Assembly (NCBI RefSeq): GCF_007752135.1
Contig: NZ_CP036298.1
Span: forward strand, 310,001-374,000
Length of the DNA stretch: 64,000 nt
Direction of reading: 5' to 3'
Source of the DNA: Aureliella helgolandensis
Lineage (GTDB): Bacteria; Planctomycetota; Planctomycetia; Pirellulales; Pirellulaceae
The number at the start of each line of letters is the position of its first letter. Within the stretch, counting starts at the first letter, position 1. The notes beneath the pieces are model-generated. The model saw only the letters and a program-made list of their open reading frames with translations, was not told where the DNA came from and ran no database searches. This document shows positions 43,301-52,903 of this stretch, in pieces. The position numbers were made by a program, and so were the translations under genes.

Positions 43301-45835
43301 TGTGTTGCTGGCCAGCGTTTGCTGCGTCAACGCTGGAAATTCGAGCAGCGAGTTTGCCACCGATCCAGCCAATTGCTGAATCCGAAGCTGGCTCGCCTGC
43401 AACGCATCGCGGATGTTGGGCACAAGGCTAGAGGGGGCCGTTAGGGCGGCAAGATTTGTGGCAACGCCTTGCGCGTTATGCCGCAAGGTTCTTAGGTTAG
43501 CGTCCTCAGACACGCGTTCGATCTGCGCGGTTTGTATGCTGAGCTGGTCGACGACGAGACGCAGTGGCTCGGCCGTCACTTCATGGGTGGACTCGAGCGA
43601 GTCAGCGATCGCTTGTTGAATTTCGGTCAATTGCAACCCCAAGACTGCCTGGCGTCGTACTAGGTGCACGATCGAGGTGTCCGATGCGATCGAATCGGCG
43701 AGGATTTGTTGTTGAGTTTCGGCCAGTCTCGAAATCTGCATGGAGATTTGCTGCGTGAAAACATAACTCACTTGCATTCGAAAACTGTGCGCGAGGGTGC
43801 CTGCCTGTTGAGCCAGCGAGTCAACCTGCTTGAACCAAGGATCCGTTTTGTTTTCAGCGGTGGCTGGTGCGGTTGGAATCGATTCGGTTGAAGCTCGGAG
43901 GGACGTTATTGCAACGAGCGCGGAGTGCAGTTTTGCTAGGCACTCAGCAACTTGTGCCAGTTCTGCTCGCTCTAGAGAGTCTTCGCTGGACACAATCGCT
44001 TGTTCGGCCAGGCTCAAAACGCCTTCTAGGTCTTTGCGGATGCCATCGAGTGACTCGTAGAGATGCTCGTCTGGCACCGAGTTGGATGCCTCAGCTTGCT
44101 GAGCTAGCTTGGAGGCGATGTCATCGATTTGGTCGGCCAGCTTCAGACTGAATTGTTGGCTCGGAGAGGGATGCAGGGAGACACTCGTACTGGATAATGC
44201 AATGTGCAGAATTTCGCTGACACCGGTTTGTTCCATCGCGTCTATCGCGGAAATCTTTACTTCCAGCGTATCTCCTGACGTGAGTTGAAGCGGTAGTAAA
44301 TCCAATTTCCATGGAATCGCAGCCTTGAAATTCCATTCTTTCCTTTGAGGTGAGCTGGGCTCGGGTTGCTGGGGGAGCGGTAGCTCGGTGGGTACCCAAC
44401 GAGCTCCATTGATTCGATATTCTCCCCGCACTCGCTCCACAGGCAATTCGTCCTGGACCTGCAGTTCTAAATCGATCGAGGCGTGAGGGGTAGCTAGTAA
44501 ACTGGCGTTGTTCGGTGCGATCCAACGGACTTGAGGCGGCGCGTCCGTGAGGGCCGTGACGTGGTAGCTAGGGCTGAATTCATTGTTCAAGCCGGTTGTG
44601 GCGTCGTGCAGTTGCACGCGATACTTGCCAGAGCGCTGCAGATCGAATTCGGTCGACCAATGCTGTGCGTCGAGTTGCGTGAATTGCTGGGGCTCGACGG
44701 AGCGAGCTGCTTGCGAGTCTTCCCAGACCAATTGAACAACGTCCACGGTGGGAGCTACCTGGACGATCAACTGGATGCGGCTGCCAATGAGTGCACGGAT
44801 GTTTCCGTTGGGTTCGATCGCCTCGACCATTTCAGGATGTGCGTAATGGGGGAGCGAAATGCGTTTGATGAATTGGGTGACGGTTGGCCGCGACTGAGTT
44901 TGGAGTCGATACCAGGGAGTGTAGGATTGTTGCGCGACTACGCGATATTCAATCCATTCCTCATGGGTGTTCAGCATGGCTTCCCAAAACTGAGCATCCG
45001 CACTAGTGCGTGCTGTAGCTAACGGAGTCCGCTGCGCCATCTTCACCGAATTCTGGGAGGCTCCCGTTCGCGTTTGTAGTTCAACCACCAAAGGTGTTGT
45101 CTTGTTGGGTGGACGATCGTGCCAGCCGGTGATTTTGGCAGTGATTGCAATCGAATCTGAGGCAGGAATAATTTTCGCGTGGGGTAGTGGGCGGACGAGT
45201 TCGATCGCAATTCCGCTGTTTCGCCCAAGATCAGCAAGGGGCAGCAGGATACGGCCAATACGCTGAACCGAGTGCAAGCTGGGGATCCAGCAGGCGACCA
45301 GCAAGATGATGGTCGCCACCGCGGTGCTGGCTAGTGTCTTTTGGATTTTTCTCCAGGGGAGAAGGGTCGTCACATTAATCGCTTCCATGCGATCAGCGAC
45401 TTGCGTTTGCAATTCACTTCGAAACGCAGCGGAGCTCTGAGCAGAGGCGTCTCGCTGGCGTGACAGTTCTAACGCGGATAGCAGATGGTTTCGCAGACGA
45501 CTACTGGTGCGTTCGAGGCGTTGAGCTGCGTCGATGAAAGTTGTGCGGTGGAAAAGCGGGGGGAGCGCCCACAGAATCGCTGCCGAGACGAGGAGAACGT
45601 AGAAAGTTGCTGCAATAGCCGCACGCCATGTCTCGCCCACGGTCCAGGAGTCAACGAGTACGGCCACTAGCAGCAGTGTCAGGCCAATGCACCAGGTGCA
45701 CGCCAGTCCACGGGCGGAACGCAATTGCCAGCGCCGGTGAGAAAAGGCAGACAACTTTTCCCGCGTACTTTCGGCTAGATCGGGGTAGAATTCGCGTTGA
45801 GTTGGCGACAGTGTTTTTTTGAGATACTGAGTCAT
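40304..45835 (-). CDS. Very large DUF4175-like membrane-anchored coiled-coil protein
   Basis: The 1843-residue protein starts MTQYLKKTLSPTQREFYPDL at ATG 45833-45835, which overlaps the upstream stop by ATGA. The N-terminus has two membrane segments (LACTWCIGLTLLLVAVLVD, AATFYVLLVSAAILWALPP) and a third near LASTAVATIILLVACWIPSL. Residues about 230-600 are beta-sandwich-like (IELVRPLPHAKIIP..., YHVTALTDAPPQVRWIAP). The rest is mostly long Gln/Glu/Ala/Leu helices (EQAEKINQLHW, RQLGQATQQTTATNQQEIQ) that should form coiled coils in the periplasm. Similar giants end this operon in other planctomycetes. The function is unknown. Confidence 0.85.
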   Translation of the reverse strand: MTQYLKKTLSPTQREFYPDLAESTREKLSAFSHRRWQLRSARGLACTWCIGLTLLLVAVLVDSWTVGETWRAAIAATFYVLLVSAAILWALPPLFHRTTFIDAAQRLERTSSRLRNHLLSALELSRQRDASAQSSAAFRSELQTQVADRMEAINVTTLLPWRKIQKTLASTAVATIILLVACWIPSLHSVQRIGRILLPLADLGRNSGIAIELVRPLPHAKIIPASDSIAITAKITGWHDRPPNKTTPLVVELQTRTGASQNSVKMAQRTPLATARTSADAQFWEAMLNTHEEWIEYRVVAQQSYTPWYRLQTQSRPTVTQFIKRISLPHYAHPEMVEAIEPNGNIRALIGSRIQLIVQVAPTVDVVQLVWEDSQAARSVEPQQFTQLDAQHWSTEFDLQRSGKYRVQLHDATTGLNNEFSPSYHVTALTDAPPQVRWIAPNNASLLATPHASIDLELQVQDELPVERVRGEYRINGARWVPTELPLPQQPEPSSPQRKEWNFKAAIPWKLDLLPLQLTSGDTLEVKISAIDAMEQTGVSEILHIALSSTSVSLHPSPSQQFSLKLADQIDDIASKLAQQAEASNSVPDEHLYESLDGIRKDLEGVLSLAEQAIVSSEDSLERAELAQVAECLAKLHSALVAITSLRASTESIPTAPATAENKTDPWFKQVDSLAQQAGTLAHSFRMQVSYVFTQQISMQISRLAETQQQILADSIASDTSIVHLVRRQAVLGLQLTEIQQAIADSLESTHEVTAEPLRLVVDQLSIQTAQIERVSEDANLRTLRHNAQGVATNLAALTAPSSLVPNIRDALQASQLRIQQLAGSVANSLLEFPALTQQTLASNTTPPSHREIGSNNIPAMQLALRRSLQRAAHAHRYSSDLGAARRAWDAIFDSRGAHVAPPQDPSTTILQALRILESQHKLSLGQSLLARLVESENEPVSKSSANRLYAEEASRWWEAHGRMLQFVADELRSTNIPQNLTSRFAEYPKSASFQEIDAQLTARCDPMGSEPSVSLALPLKRGLQEVEHLTLLFQPYVDRARQRLNELSPSLNELARHAAEATRELATQTDALAKTLESAERLPAEARLDQLQQLRASASHPIEELREALSDSADVQDLLQREQIEVAQRADRAREVVEQVAKTVAQSLDNLSSIELAQRPLQQLQQAAQQQLESSQTLDAVAEYLLGSFPGDGEGLELNELPASNVASDSGETQEPSEGGPTESSAPSDIAPTSGLSSADYAQAQALANLAHTDPQELMRQLENELKQLPPMQRELSQLSQQAVELAFATLETATALQATLAPQLQQSDPVWHGNASARQLAINSAREQAHQLLKLLLSESRWTAGSAKEQATATSLREAETLLQQTLEFADQSRQESSLELLNVASEKIHRQLQAIESVVQTAHRNLLSATERDIHRTPTDLVDRRREMKDRGRRIQQQLARNAQQLLKLEQQQLPSQGRERSSDMYETQQRRIAMAEQRAEKINQLHWTDFPGKNPAAALGAQLTQLLEEELASILHELAVIHPLPDQTWSSGAALSSAVETQHEIQQQVEFAIEELARAARHEQRLLNMLTARQLGQATQQTTATNQQEIQASVEALAAAIASTPSASLDNMPSTSRPSSTDSIPNNKSVELHSSTAAVQASRDAVLALQAATDALRQMRPTEEQADRAPASPASESNAGNPSSSAESLSSLLDASELARMLDELDQQQHADLELGENEDDATGQPSSVSPTTAPPTALSEAAQELAHRMSQSRQPPSQDAPSDLGMATDSNLADVNPHPPVPVQVLAVERADERWGYLPTQSAEEAIESRRETVLPLYRQQIEAYFRELARKPQRSAE

Positions 45836-48363
45836 ATCAGCCCCCTGCCCTTTCTCAGCCACCATTCTGCCGTCAGTAGAACCATCGCGCTGCCAAACCA
45901 CCAGTACGAGTCCCACAAGGCGGTGGAAGTAATGGTCCGTTGGCCACTTTGCAAGGGACTTAGCTGCTCGATCAGCTGGCCCGCTTGCAATTCATGAAAG
46001 TACTGCCCTGCTCCTATCTTAGCCATACTTTGAAGCAAAGTTTGATCGCACGTTAAATCCAACAGTTCGGGGCTGTCCTCGGAGACCACTGAGAATTCAG
46101 AGCGAACGTTGAGCGATTGGAGTGGGAAGTTCTCTGCCTGCAAACGCACGCGATAGCTGCCTGCCGGCAGTGTTGCAATCGTACCACTGTAATTTCCAGG
46201 CATGTCAGTCTGCTCGGAGAGAGGCAGCTGAAATTGGGCTCCCGACGCGTCTTCAACGATCGCTGCCACGGCGCGTTGCGAGGTGGGGCTTTGATCGGGG
46301 AGTCGTAATTCGGCTCGAATCTCGATAGCTGATCCCACAGTTCGTTGTGCGGGACCGGTATCAAGCGACACGAACTCGCCCTGGATGCTCAGCGGACGTT
46401 TCTGGGCCCACTGCGCCAGCTGATTCCAAAATCGTTGATGATACAAATCTCCCACATTGTAACGCCAACGCCACGTTTCATCGGTTGCTAGGAAGAGGAC
46501 GCGGCCGCCACCATATTGTCGCGAGATCAGCAGCGGGGAATGTTCCAACGGGCTAACCGCGTCCACCAGTACTTCGCTACCAGCTAGCGCGGCCACACGT
46601 GAGACAAAATAGATCGGAGGCAACGCTTGCCACAGTTCCTGATTGCGACTGGGGGAAAGCGAGACGCGAGGCGTGGGGCTCGCTGCCTCCTGCTCGTCGC
46701 TGGTCGACGCGGTCGCTAGTTCGAGTTGTAGAGCATCCAGATCCCGGTGATTGTCCGAGATTTTTACCCGCTTTTCCAATGCAAGAGCTGTCGAGACAAT
46801 CCCTTGGTTTGCCGAATCGAGCCATTTCACCGGTAGCAACTCTTGGATCGGCGCATACGCCGCATCTTGGAGATGCTGTCTGGCACCATCGATGAAGATT
46901 AGGCCACCGCCCTGATGCACGAATTCGGTGAGCCATTGCATTTGCTCGCGCGAAAGGAAGCTGGCCGGTACGTCTCCCCAGAGGATCAAATTGAATTCGA
47001 AGAGTTGCTCTCGGCGAGTGAAAAATGTCGAGCTCCCTGCCAGCAAACTATGCAGCTCCCAAGCCGGATCACGCGAGAAGAGGTTTTTAAGGTAGCGAGT
47101 CTCCCAGCGGCTACGTCCGTCTACCAGCAGTATTTGGGAGGCTGTCACGGAGATGGAAAAGTTGAAATCGCGTCGGTTGTTCGTCAGACTGGCTTCACTC
47201 GCAGAGGTGTTTAAGGACGCGTGCATTTGGATGGGAAGGTTGGTGGCGAGCGTCCCTGCGGGCAAGGCAGCTAGGCTTCGATCGTAAATTGCCTCGAGAG
47301 GAAAAGAGAAATTAACCTCACGTCTCCCCTGCCCCAAAGACTGCAGCTCCTGTTGCCAGACTACTTCGCTTCCGTGTTCAATCCTGGCAACGTACTTCGA
47401 GCTCAATGGGAGTTGTTCATCGATCCACATTTGCCCCCGCAATGTGTCGGCGCCGTAGAGCTTCTGCGGATGTTCGATGCCTCGAAGTGCAAGGTCGAGT
47501 GGTTGTTCAAGGGAGCCGAAGCCAATCGTGTACACGGCTATGTTGCGTTGTTGCAGGATGCGAGTGGCTTCCAGGGGATCGCGGCCATGGTTCGAGCGTC
47601 CATCGCTCAGCAGGACGACGATTTCATGCGCTTGAGATTGACTTGTGTTTTCACCTGAGGATGTTGGATCTGCGGCGGATGGGAGTGAAGGGACTTGCGT
47701 AAGTGCGGTGCCAAGCGGCGAGTGGCTAGCCCATCCCAGGGGGTTTTCGCCAGTTGATGGGGACGCGCTATCGGGTGATGTGGGATACGGCACAGTAGTG
47801 GTGGACACTGGAGTAGGCGAGATAGGCGATGACTGCCAAAGAGGGAGGTTGGTGTCATCGTCGATCTGAAGTAGCTGTAGTTCAAACTGATCTCGAAGTT
47901 GCGAGAGTAGTCCTTCGGACCCGTACAGCAGGGTGTTAGCTCGCTCGAAGCGATTGGGCGGCTCAGGAGGAAATCGCTTGCTGCCCGCGAGTTGAGGTCG
48001 CTCCGTGGGAGGTGAAGGGTCGGCCGTTTCGATTTTGAACGCCGATTCAGAAGGAAGGGGCACGGTAATCGCCTGTGGAGCAATGGCGGGCTCGTCGGTC
48101 AGCGACATGCTCCTCGAACCATCAAGCAGGAAAGTTATCCGTCCAGGTTTTCCTTCGAAAGTCCAGTGCTCCCAGGTCGGTTCACTCAATGTCATGCAGA
48201 GGAGAAAAATCGTCACACACCGCAGCAGTGGTAGAAACCATCGCAGATATCCTCCACCGGCGGAGAGGAACTCTCGGTAGTACAGCAAGACCGCTAGGAG
48301 GGAGAGAGCGATTGCCAGCCCTAGACTCCAACCCCAATTGCCCGCTAAGTGCAAAAAGCTCAT
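45832..48363 (-). CDS. Membrane protein with VWA-like and GATase1-like domains
   Basis: The 843-residue protein has two N-terminal membrane segments (LGLAIALSLLAVLLYYREFL and RCVTIFLLCMTLSEP), a VWA-like region (RITFLLDGSRSMSLT, VVLLSDGRSNHGRDPLEATR, AVYTIGFGS), a glutamine-amidotransferase-like domain (LILWGDVPASFLSREQMQWL, GGGLIFIDGARQ) and a C-terminal membrane segment (WWFGSAMVLLTAEWWL). DGSRS keeps the Asp-x-Ser-x-Ser of a MIDAS metal site. The start ATGA overlaps the previous gene. It probably works with the BatA-like protein as a periplasmic surface assembly or chaperone unit. Confidence 0.83.
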   Translation of the reverse strand: MSFLHLAGNWGWSLGLAIALSLLAVLLYYREFLSAGGGYLRWFLPLLRCVTIFLLCMTLSEPTWEHWTFEGKPGRITFLLDGSRSMSLTDEPAIAPQAITVPLPSESAFKIETADPSPPTERPQLAGSKRFPPEPPNRFERANTLLYGSEGLLSQLRDQFELQLLQIDDDTNLPLWQSSPISPTPVSTTTVPYPTSPDSASPSTGENPLGWASHSPLGTALTQVPSLPSAADPTSSGENTSQSQAHEIVVLLSDGRSNHGRDPLEATRILQQRNIAVYTIGFGSLEQPLDLALRGIEHPQKLYGADTLRGQMWIDEQLPLSSKYVARIEHGSEVVWQQELQSLGQGRREVNFSFPLEAIYDRSLAALPAGTLATNLPIQMHASLNTSASEASLTNNRRDFNFSISVTASQILLVDGRSRWETRYLKNLFSRDPAWELHSLLAGSSTFFTRREQLFEFNLILWGDVPASFLSREQMQWLTEFVHQGGGLIFIDGARQHLQDAAYAPIQELLPVKWLDSANQGIVSTALALEKRVKISDNHRDLDALQLELATASTSDEQEAASPTPRVSLSPSRNQELWQALPPIYFVSRVAALAGSEVLVDAVSPLEHSPLLISRQYGGGRVLFLATDETWRWRYNVGDLYHQRFWNQLAQWAQKRPLSIQGEFVSLDTGPAQRTVGSAIEIRAELRLPDQSPTSQRAVAAIVEDASGAQFQLPLSEQTDMPGNYSGTIATLPAGSYRVRLQAENFPLQSLNVRSEFSVVSEDSPELLDLTCDQTLLQSMAKIGAGQYFHELQAGQLIEQLSPLQSGQRTITSTALWDSYWWFGSAMVLLTAEWWLRKGRGLI

Positions 48364-50672
48364 GTGGTACCCCGAACGGATGTTGAATGCCGGTTTTCAC
48401 TGGCCTGCTGTCCCTGCGACTGCTCCATTAATTGCCTGCCAAGCGTGGATTGAATCAGCAAGAGTTCAATGAGGAGTAAGGCAATTAATACTGCGATGCA
48501 CCACCGCCAAATCTCTCTTCCGTTTCGCTCGACCTCTGCTTCGGCTTGTAGAGCTTGCGTGGACTCGACAATAGTGCCCCCCAATTGCTCCGCCAGCCTA
48601 CGGAGTTCCTGGCCACCATACGGCGCCAAATTCGATTCCTGAGGAGGTGTGAAAGCAGCAAAAAGACGCGTTGCATTGCTTGCGGAGTTGCTCGAAGCCT
48701 GCACTCGGTAAACACCAGGGAAGATTGTTTTTCGGGAGGAGGGATTGAAAGCGGAAGCGATCGGAGAGGCCAGACACTCACCGTCTCGGAGTGCAATGGG
48801 CAATTGCCGCCAATCGCCGCAGCGAAAGTACGAAGTTGCTTGATCTCTGGCGATGGCATGTGCAAACAGACGCTGCATCAAGGGGACGAAAATGCCGCGC
48901 AGTGGTAGATCGGACCAGGAATCGTCTACTCCAAAACCAAATTGCAGTATCCGTCCACGTTCCCACTCGCGTGAAACGACCAGTGGCGATCCATCGGACA
49001 GCGATAGCCACGTGCGAGTCGTCGGTTCGGCTCCCATGAGAAGTGCTGGACCAATGGGGAGCCAGTGGCGAAGATTGATATCCGGGATGGAAGTGGTAGA
49101 TCGATTCAGTCCGAGCGAGCTAGCGAGCTCTGAGGATAAAAGCATGCGCTCCGACGGAGCGTTGACTAAGCCTGCGGGGGGCTGGGAGTCTTGAAGTGGA
49201 TTGGATTCCCAGACGCCTGGAATCACAAGTAAACCACCGCCGTTGGCGACGTAGTTGGAGAGCCATTGGGTTTGAGCCACGGCGAGACCAGCCTCTTTGT
49301 CCCCTCGCGGTCGTGCACTTTGCATTCGTTCCAACTGAGTGGCAGGTAGCGTTGGTGATGAGGGAGAATCCGCGATGGGAGATGCTGCCAATGCGTGAGT
49401 GTCTGCAAGCGATGCACCCAGCAGTGCGATTGCTTGGTACTTCCCCGAGGGATCGATTATCCACTGCGAAGCATGAACAACTTCGACGGAAAAGTGGTTG
49501 CGAGAAGTTTCAGAGGATGTGAATGGAGCGAGTGCAGTAGTAAGGTAATGGCTGGGGAGGGAAGGATCGTTTGGGGCCGTTGGTAGCGGAGTACGATTTC
49601 GAGTTGCATCCACCAGCAGCACTTTAGCCGGTTCGACCACCTCAACAACTTCAAACGCGCTATTGTCGCAGAGAAGTCCCTCGGGATCCTCCACCGAAAA
49701 TTCAACATAGTGCCAGCCAATGGCTTTAAAGGAGCACGCGAAATCGATTTGGATTTCGCTGCCTGCGTCAATCTCTACGAGCCTTCGTTCGAAGGCTGCT
49801 CCATCGATGCTGATTTGGACTGCAACACTTGGAAGGGCGCGCGGGCCAAAGTTTCTGAGGATTGGGCTGAGTCGAATGGGAGATGCTAGGAACACAGGGT
49901 CCGATTGATGATGCTCGATCTCAATCGCAAGGTTGGATCGTGTGGATAGACGCGGTGGAATGGGTAGCAAATGAATAGAAATGGGTGGTTCAATAGTGTT
50001 GAGCTGGCTGTGCAAGGAATTGATTTGGAGGGGAGTCAGATCTTGCCAGTCTGCATGCTGGAAATCGCTGCATATCAGTAACTTGCGATTTCCTGCGGGA
50101 TGAGCCTGCGCGATTTGAATGGCGTTACTCAGTGTTTCGAAGACGTTGAGTCGGTCCCAGCTGTTGGGCAGTGACTCGATGTCCCGCAGCAGTCGGCTTG
50201 GGGGCTGCATAGCGAGTGATGGTGCTTTGCTAGCTTGGCTCAGAGGTGGAAGCAGCATAATGTCTGCCTCGGGAAACGCGGTGACCACTTCCTGCAGACG
50301 CCTGACTTGCAATTGTGCTGGAGCAATGCCTGCGGAAGACGGGGCCTCGGGAGGTGTAGCGACTTCCATCGATGGGCTCGTGTCGGCTACCAGGAAGATA
50401 GCTAGCGGCCCGTTGCTGCCGGAGCTCTTGAAGCTGGTGAGAACGGGGCGTGCCAAGGCCAGAGCTAAGAGAATGGGAATGAGGCATCGCACCAACAGTA
50501 ACGGCCAGGATTCCCAACGCATTCGTTTCGTATTGGTTTCCAAGGCCGCATCAAGCAAATGCATCGCGCCCCAGGGGACGGTCTGGGTGGACGTTCGGTT
50601 GAGCAAGTGGATGACTAGGGGAATGGTCATCGCAGCGACGCCAGCGAGCAGGGATGCGTTTAAGAAGTTCAT
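48360..50672 (-). CDS. BatA-domain and VWA-like membrane protein
   Basis: The 770-residue protein begins with the BatA N-terminal module MNFLNASLLAGVAAMTIPLVIHLLNR (first membrane helix), then SWPLLLVRCLIPILLALALA (second helix), a VWA core starting AIFLVADTSPSMEVA, and a beta/GATase-like region (GGGLLVIPGVWESNP). A last membrane helix (WRWCIAVLIALLLIELLLI) is near the end. MIDAS DTSPS is near consensus (DxSxS) except for the middle residue. It overlaps both neighbours by ATGA, so translation is coupled. Confidence 0.85.
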   Translation of the reverse strand: MNFLNASLLAGVAAMTIPLVIHLLNRTSTQTVPWGAMHLLDAALETNTKRMRWESWPLLLVRCLIPILLALALARPVLTSFKSSGSNGPLAIFLVADTSPSMEVATPPEAPSSAGIAPAQLQVRRLQEVVTAFPEADIMLLPPLSQASKAPSLAMQPPSRLLRDIESLPNSWDRLNVFETLSNAIQIAQAHPAGNRKLLICSDFQHADWQDLTPLQINSLHSQLNTIEPPISIHLLPIPPRLSTRSNLAIEIEHHQSDPVFLASPIRLSPILRNFGPRALPSVAVQISIDGAAFERRLVEIDAGSEIQIDFACSFKAIGWHYVEFSVEDPEGLLCDNSAFEVVEVVEPAKVLLVDATRNRTPLPTAPNDPSLPSHYLTTALAPFTSSETSRNHFSVEVVHASQWIIDPSGKYQAIALLGASLADTHALAASPIADSPSSPTLPATQLERMQSARPRGDKEAGLAVAQTQWLSNYVANGGGLLVIPGVWESNPLQDSQPPAGLVNAPSERMLLSSELASSLGLNRSTTSIPDINLRHWLPIGPALLMGAEPTTRTWLSLSDGSPLVVSREWERGRILQFGFGVDDSWSDLPLRGIFVPLMQRLFAHAIARDQATSYFRCGDWRQLPIALRDGECLASPIASAFNPSSRKTIFPGVYRVQASSNSASNATRLFAAFTPPQESNLAPYGGQELRRLAEQLGGTIVESTQALQAEAEVERNGREIWRWCIAVLIALLLIELLLIQSTLGRQLMEQSQGQQASENRHSTSVRGTT

Positions 50673-51631
50673 CCTCGCGTCTCGCGGTCGCTCAGTGGTT
50701 GGTGACTCGATCTCGCGACCTGTGCGGGGCTTCCGTGGCGGCGGTTCAAGTACTCAAGCAAAATCGAAGTGTAGTCTTGTTCGGTGGTGCAGGAGATCCA
50801 GTCGATTTGATTCTGCGAGGCTCCCATCGCTAACTGTTGTCGGAATTGACGCACTTGTTGTAGATAGCGTTGTCGCAGCGAAGGGGGATCGACAGTCCGT
50901 TCCGTCGCGACTCCTTCCACGGATTGAAATCGAGTGCGCTGCCGGAATGGAAAATCGAGTTCGTCGGCGTCCCAGACTTGGAATACGACAACTTCGCTGC
51001 CAGTGTGTCGGAAATAACGCAGTGCGGAGAAGAGTTGTTGCACGTCGTCGAAGCAGTCGGAGATCAGTACGAGTAGGCCTCTCCGTTTGAGTTGGCTGGC
51101 CGCCTCCTCGAGAACTTGGCTGAGTGCCGTTTCCCCTCCCGTGCGCGAGTTGGCCAGCGCACCCAATAGGATCGATAAATGGCTGGTGCGGCTACGCGGT
51201 GCAATGGTTTGGCGTAGTCGTGTATCACACATTCCTAGTCCGACTGCATCTTGTTGTCGAATGAGCAGAGTGCACAGGCAGGCGGCGAGGCGAATCGCAA
51301 AATGGTGCTTGCTCAGACCGTTGGAACGGGAGCCTGCGTAACTCATCGAACCACTTTGGTCGACGAGGATCATCGCGCGCAGGCTGGTTTCCTCTTCATG
51401 CTGTCGAATGAAGAGACGGTCGGTCTTGCCGAATAGCTTCCAATCAATACTGCGGGTTTCATCACCACGCACATACTGCCGATGCTCCTTGAACTCAGCG
51501 CTCGCCCCCTTGTGCGGTGATTGATGACGACCGGCTGTAACACCTTCCACCACCGATCGTGCAAGCAATTGCAATTGGGCGAGTGATTCGTGGTCGTGCG
51601 AGGTAAGCATGGAAGGTACGTTGCCGAGCAT
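50669..51631 (-). CDS. DUF58 domain protein
   Basis: The 320-residue protein is a DUF58 (VWA-related) protein: GASAEFKEHRQYVRGDETRSIDWKLFGKTDRLFIRQHEEE is the family hallmark, followed by AMILVDQSGSMSYAG (MIDAS DxSGS), LLVLISDCFDD and YFRHTGSEVVVFQVWDADE. DUF58 proteins accompany MoxR AAA+ ATPases almost everywhere and probably serve as adaptors. Gap to the MoxR gene is 75 bases; the stop overlaps the BatA-like gene start by ATGA. Confidence 0.92.
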   Translation of the reverse strand: MLGNVPSMLTSHDHESLAQLQLLARSVVEGVTAGRHQSPHKGASAEFKEHRQYVRGDETRSIDWKLFGKTDRLFIRQHEEETSLRAMILVDQSGSMSYAGSRSNGLSKHHFAIRLAACLCTLLIRQQDAVGLGMCDTRLRQTIAPRSRTSHLSILLGALANSRTGGETALSQVLEEAASQLKRRGLLVLISDCFDDVQQLFSALRYFRHTGSEVVVFQVWDADELDFPFRQRTRFQSVEGVATERTVDPPSLRQRYLQQVRQFRQQLAMGASQNQIDWISCTTEQDYTSILLEYLNRRHGSPAQVARSSHQPLSDRETRG

Positions 51632-51706
51632 TCACTGGAGAGTCGCGGGAGACTTGCGAGCCTGATTGAAGGGGAGTGAGCGGTCTCGAATCAGCTATGG
51701 GGAGTC

Positions 51707-52759
51707 TTAAAGTAACGGAAGCTTAGGTTTAGGAAGTTCTTGCAGGGCACGGCGAATCAGGGCATCGGGTCGTTGGTTTTCGGATTCTGCAGAGAAAGAG
51801 GGGACGATCCGGTGCCTGAGTACGGGGAGGGCTAGATGTTGAATGTCTTCGAGCGTGACGTGGTAGCGGCCTTCGAGCAGGGCTCGGGCCTTGGCGGCTA
51901 GGACCAACTGCTGCCCGGCACGCGGCCCAGGCCCCCATTCGATCCATTTCTCGGTCCAAGCCAGTGGGCGATCGCTGCCCGGTCGGAGCGCACGGACTAG
52001 GTCCAGGACGAAGTCTTTGACATTTTCAGGCAACGGTACTCGTCGCACGATCTGTTGGAACTGCAGCATATCCGCACCGCTGACTACGGGGGACAGGGTG
52101 GTGGTTCCAGCGGATGTCGTGCGCTCAATAATGTCCGACTCTTGTTGGCGAGTTGGGTAGTCGACGGCGATTTGAAACAGGAATCGATCGCGCTGGGCCT
52201 CTGGCAGAGGGTAGGTTCCCTCTTGTTCAATGGGGTTTTGGGTGGCCAGTACGAAGAACGGTTCGGTCAATGCATAGGTCTTGCCGCCCACGGTAACCTC
52301 GTGTTCCTGCATGGCTTCCAGCAGAGCGGCTTGAGTTTTCGGGGGCGTGCGATTGATCTCGTCGGCGAGTACCAGCTGCGCAAAAACTGGGCCACGCTCG
52401 AACACGAGCTCCCGATGTCCCGTGCTGGGAGATTCCTGAATGATATCGGTCCCGGTGATATCGGCGGGCATCAGATCTGGAGTGAATTGAATGCGATGGA
52501 AGGAAAGATCCATCGTTTGGGCCAACGAGCGAATCATCAGCGTTTTGGCCAGCCCTGGGACACCTTCTAACAAGCAGTGGCCGCGCGCCAACATGGCGAT
52601 TAGCAGTTGCTCGATGACTTCGTGCTGCCCGACAATCGCCTTGGACAACTGATGACGGATTGCTTCACAGGCGGACCGCAAGCGTTGGGCGCATTCCAGG
52701 TCCATTTCCTCATTCACGAAGTCTTCCACGCCCAATCCACTACTCCCAAGGTATGCCAA
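51707..52759 (-). CDS. MoxR family AAA+ ATPase
   Basis: The 350-residue ATPase has [11 protein letters not shown] (Walker A), [22 protein letters not shown] (Walker B and sensor), [24 protein letters not shown] (sensor 1 and arginine finger region) and [12 protein letters not shown] at the lid. MoxR proteins use ATP to mature metal- or VWA-containing partner proteins. It is the first gene of the operon and divergent, 144 bases away, from the flavoprotein gene. The start [10 protein letters not shown] is at ATG 52757-52759. Confidence 0.94.
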   Translation of the reverse strand: MAYLGSSGLGVEDFVNEEMDLECAQRLRSACEAIRHQLSKAIVGQHEVIEQLLIAMLARGHCLLEGVPGLAKTLMIRSLAQTMDLSFHRIQFTPDLMPADITGTDIIQESPSTGHRELVFERGPVFAQLVLADEINRTPPKTQAALLEAMQEHEVTVGGKTYALTEPFFVLATQNPIEQEGTYPLPEAQRDRFLFQIAVDYPTRQQESDIIERTTSAGTTTLSPVVSGADMLQFQQIVRRVPLPENVKDFVLDLVRALRPGSDRPLAWTEKWIEWGPGPRAGQQLVLAAKARALLEGRYHVTLEDIQHLALPVLRHRIVPSFSAESENQRPDALIRRALQELPKPKLPLL

Positions 52760-52903
52760 TGGCTCCGATGCACATGCAGAGTTGCTGCTCGGAATTCCGC
52801 TCGATTGACTGGTTCAGGGGAAGTCCGAGAATCGAGCGACTCTATTATACTACGCACTCACGAAATCGTTGACGCTCTAAAACTGTCGGATAGACCTAAG
52901 TAT

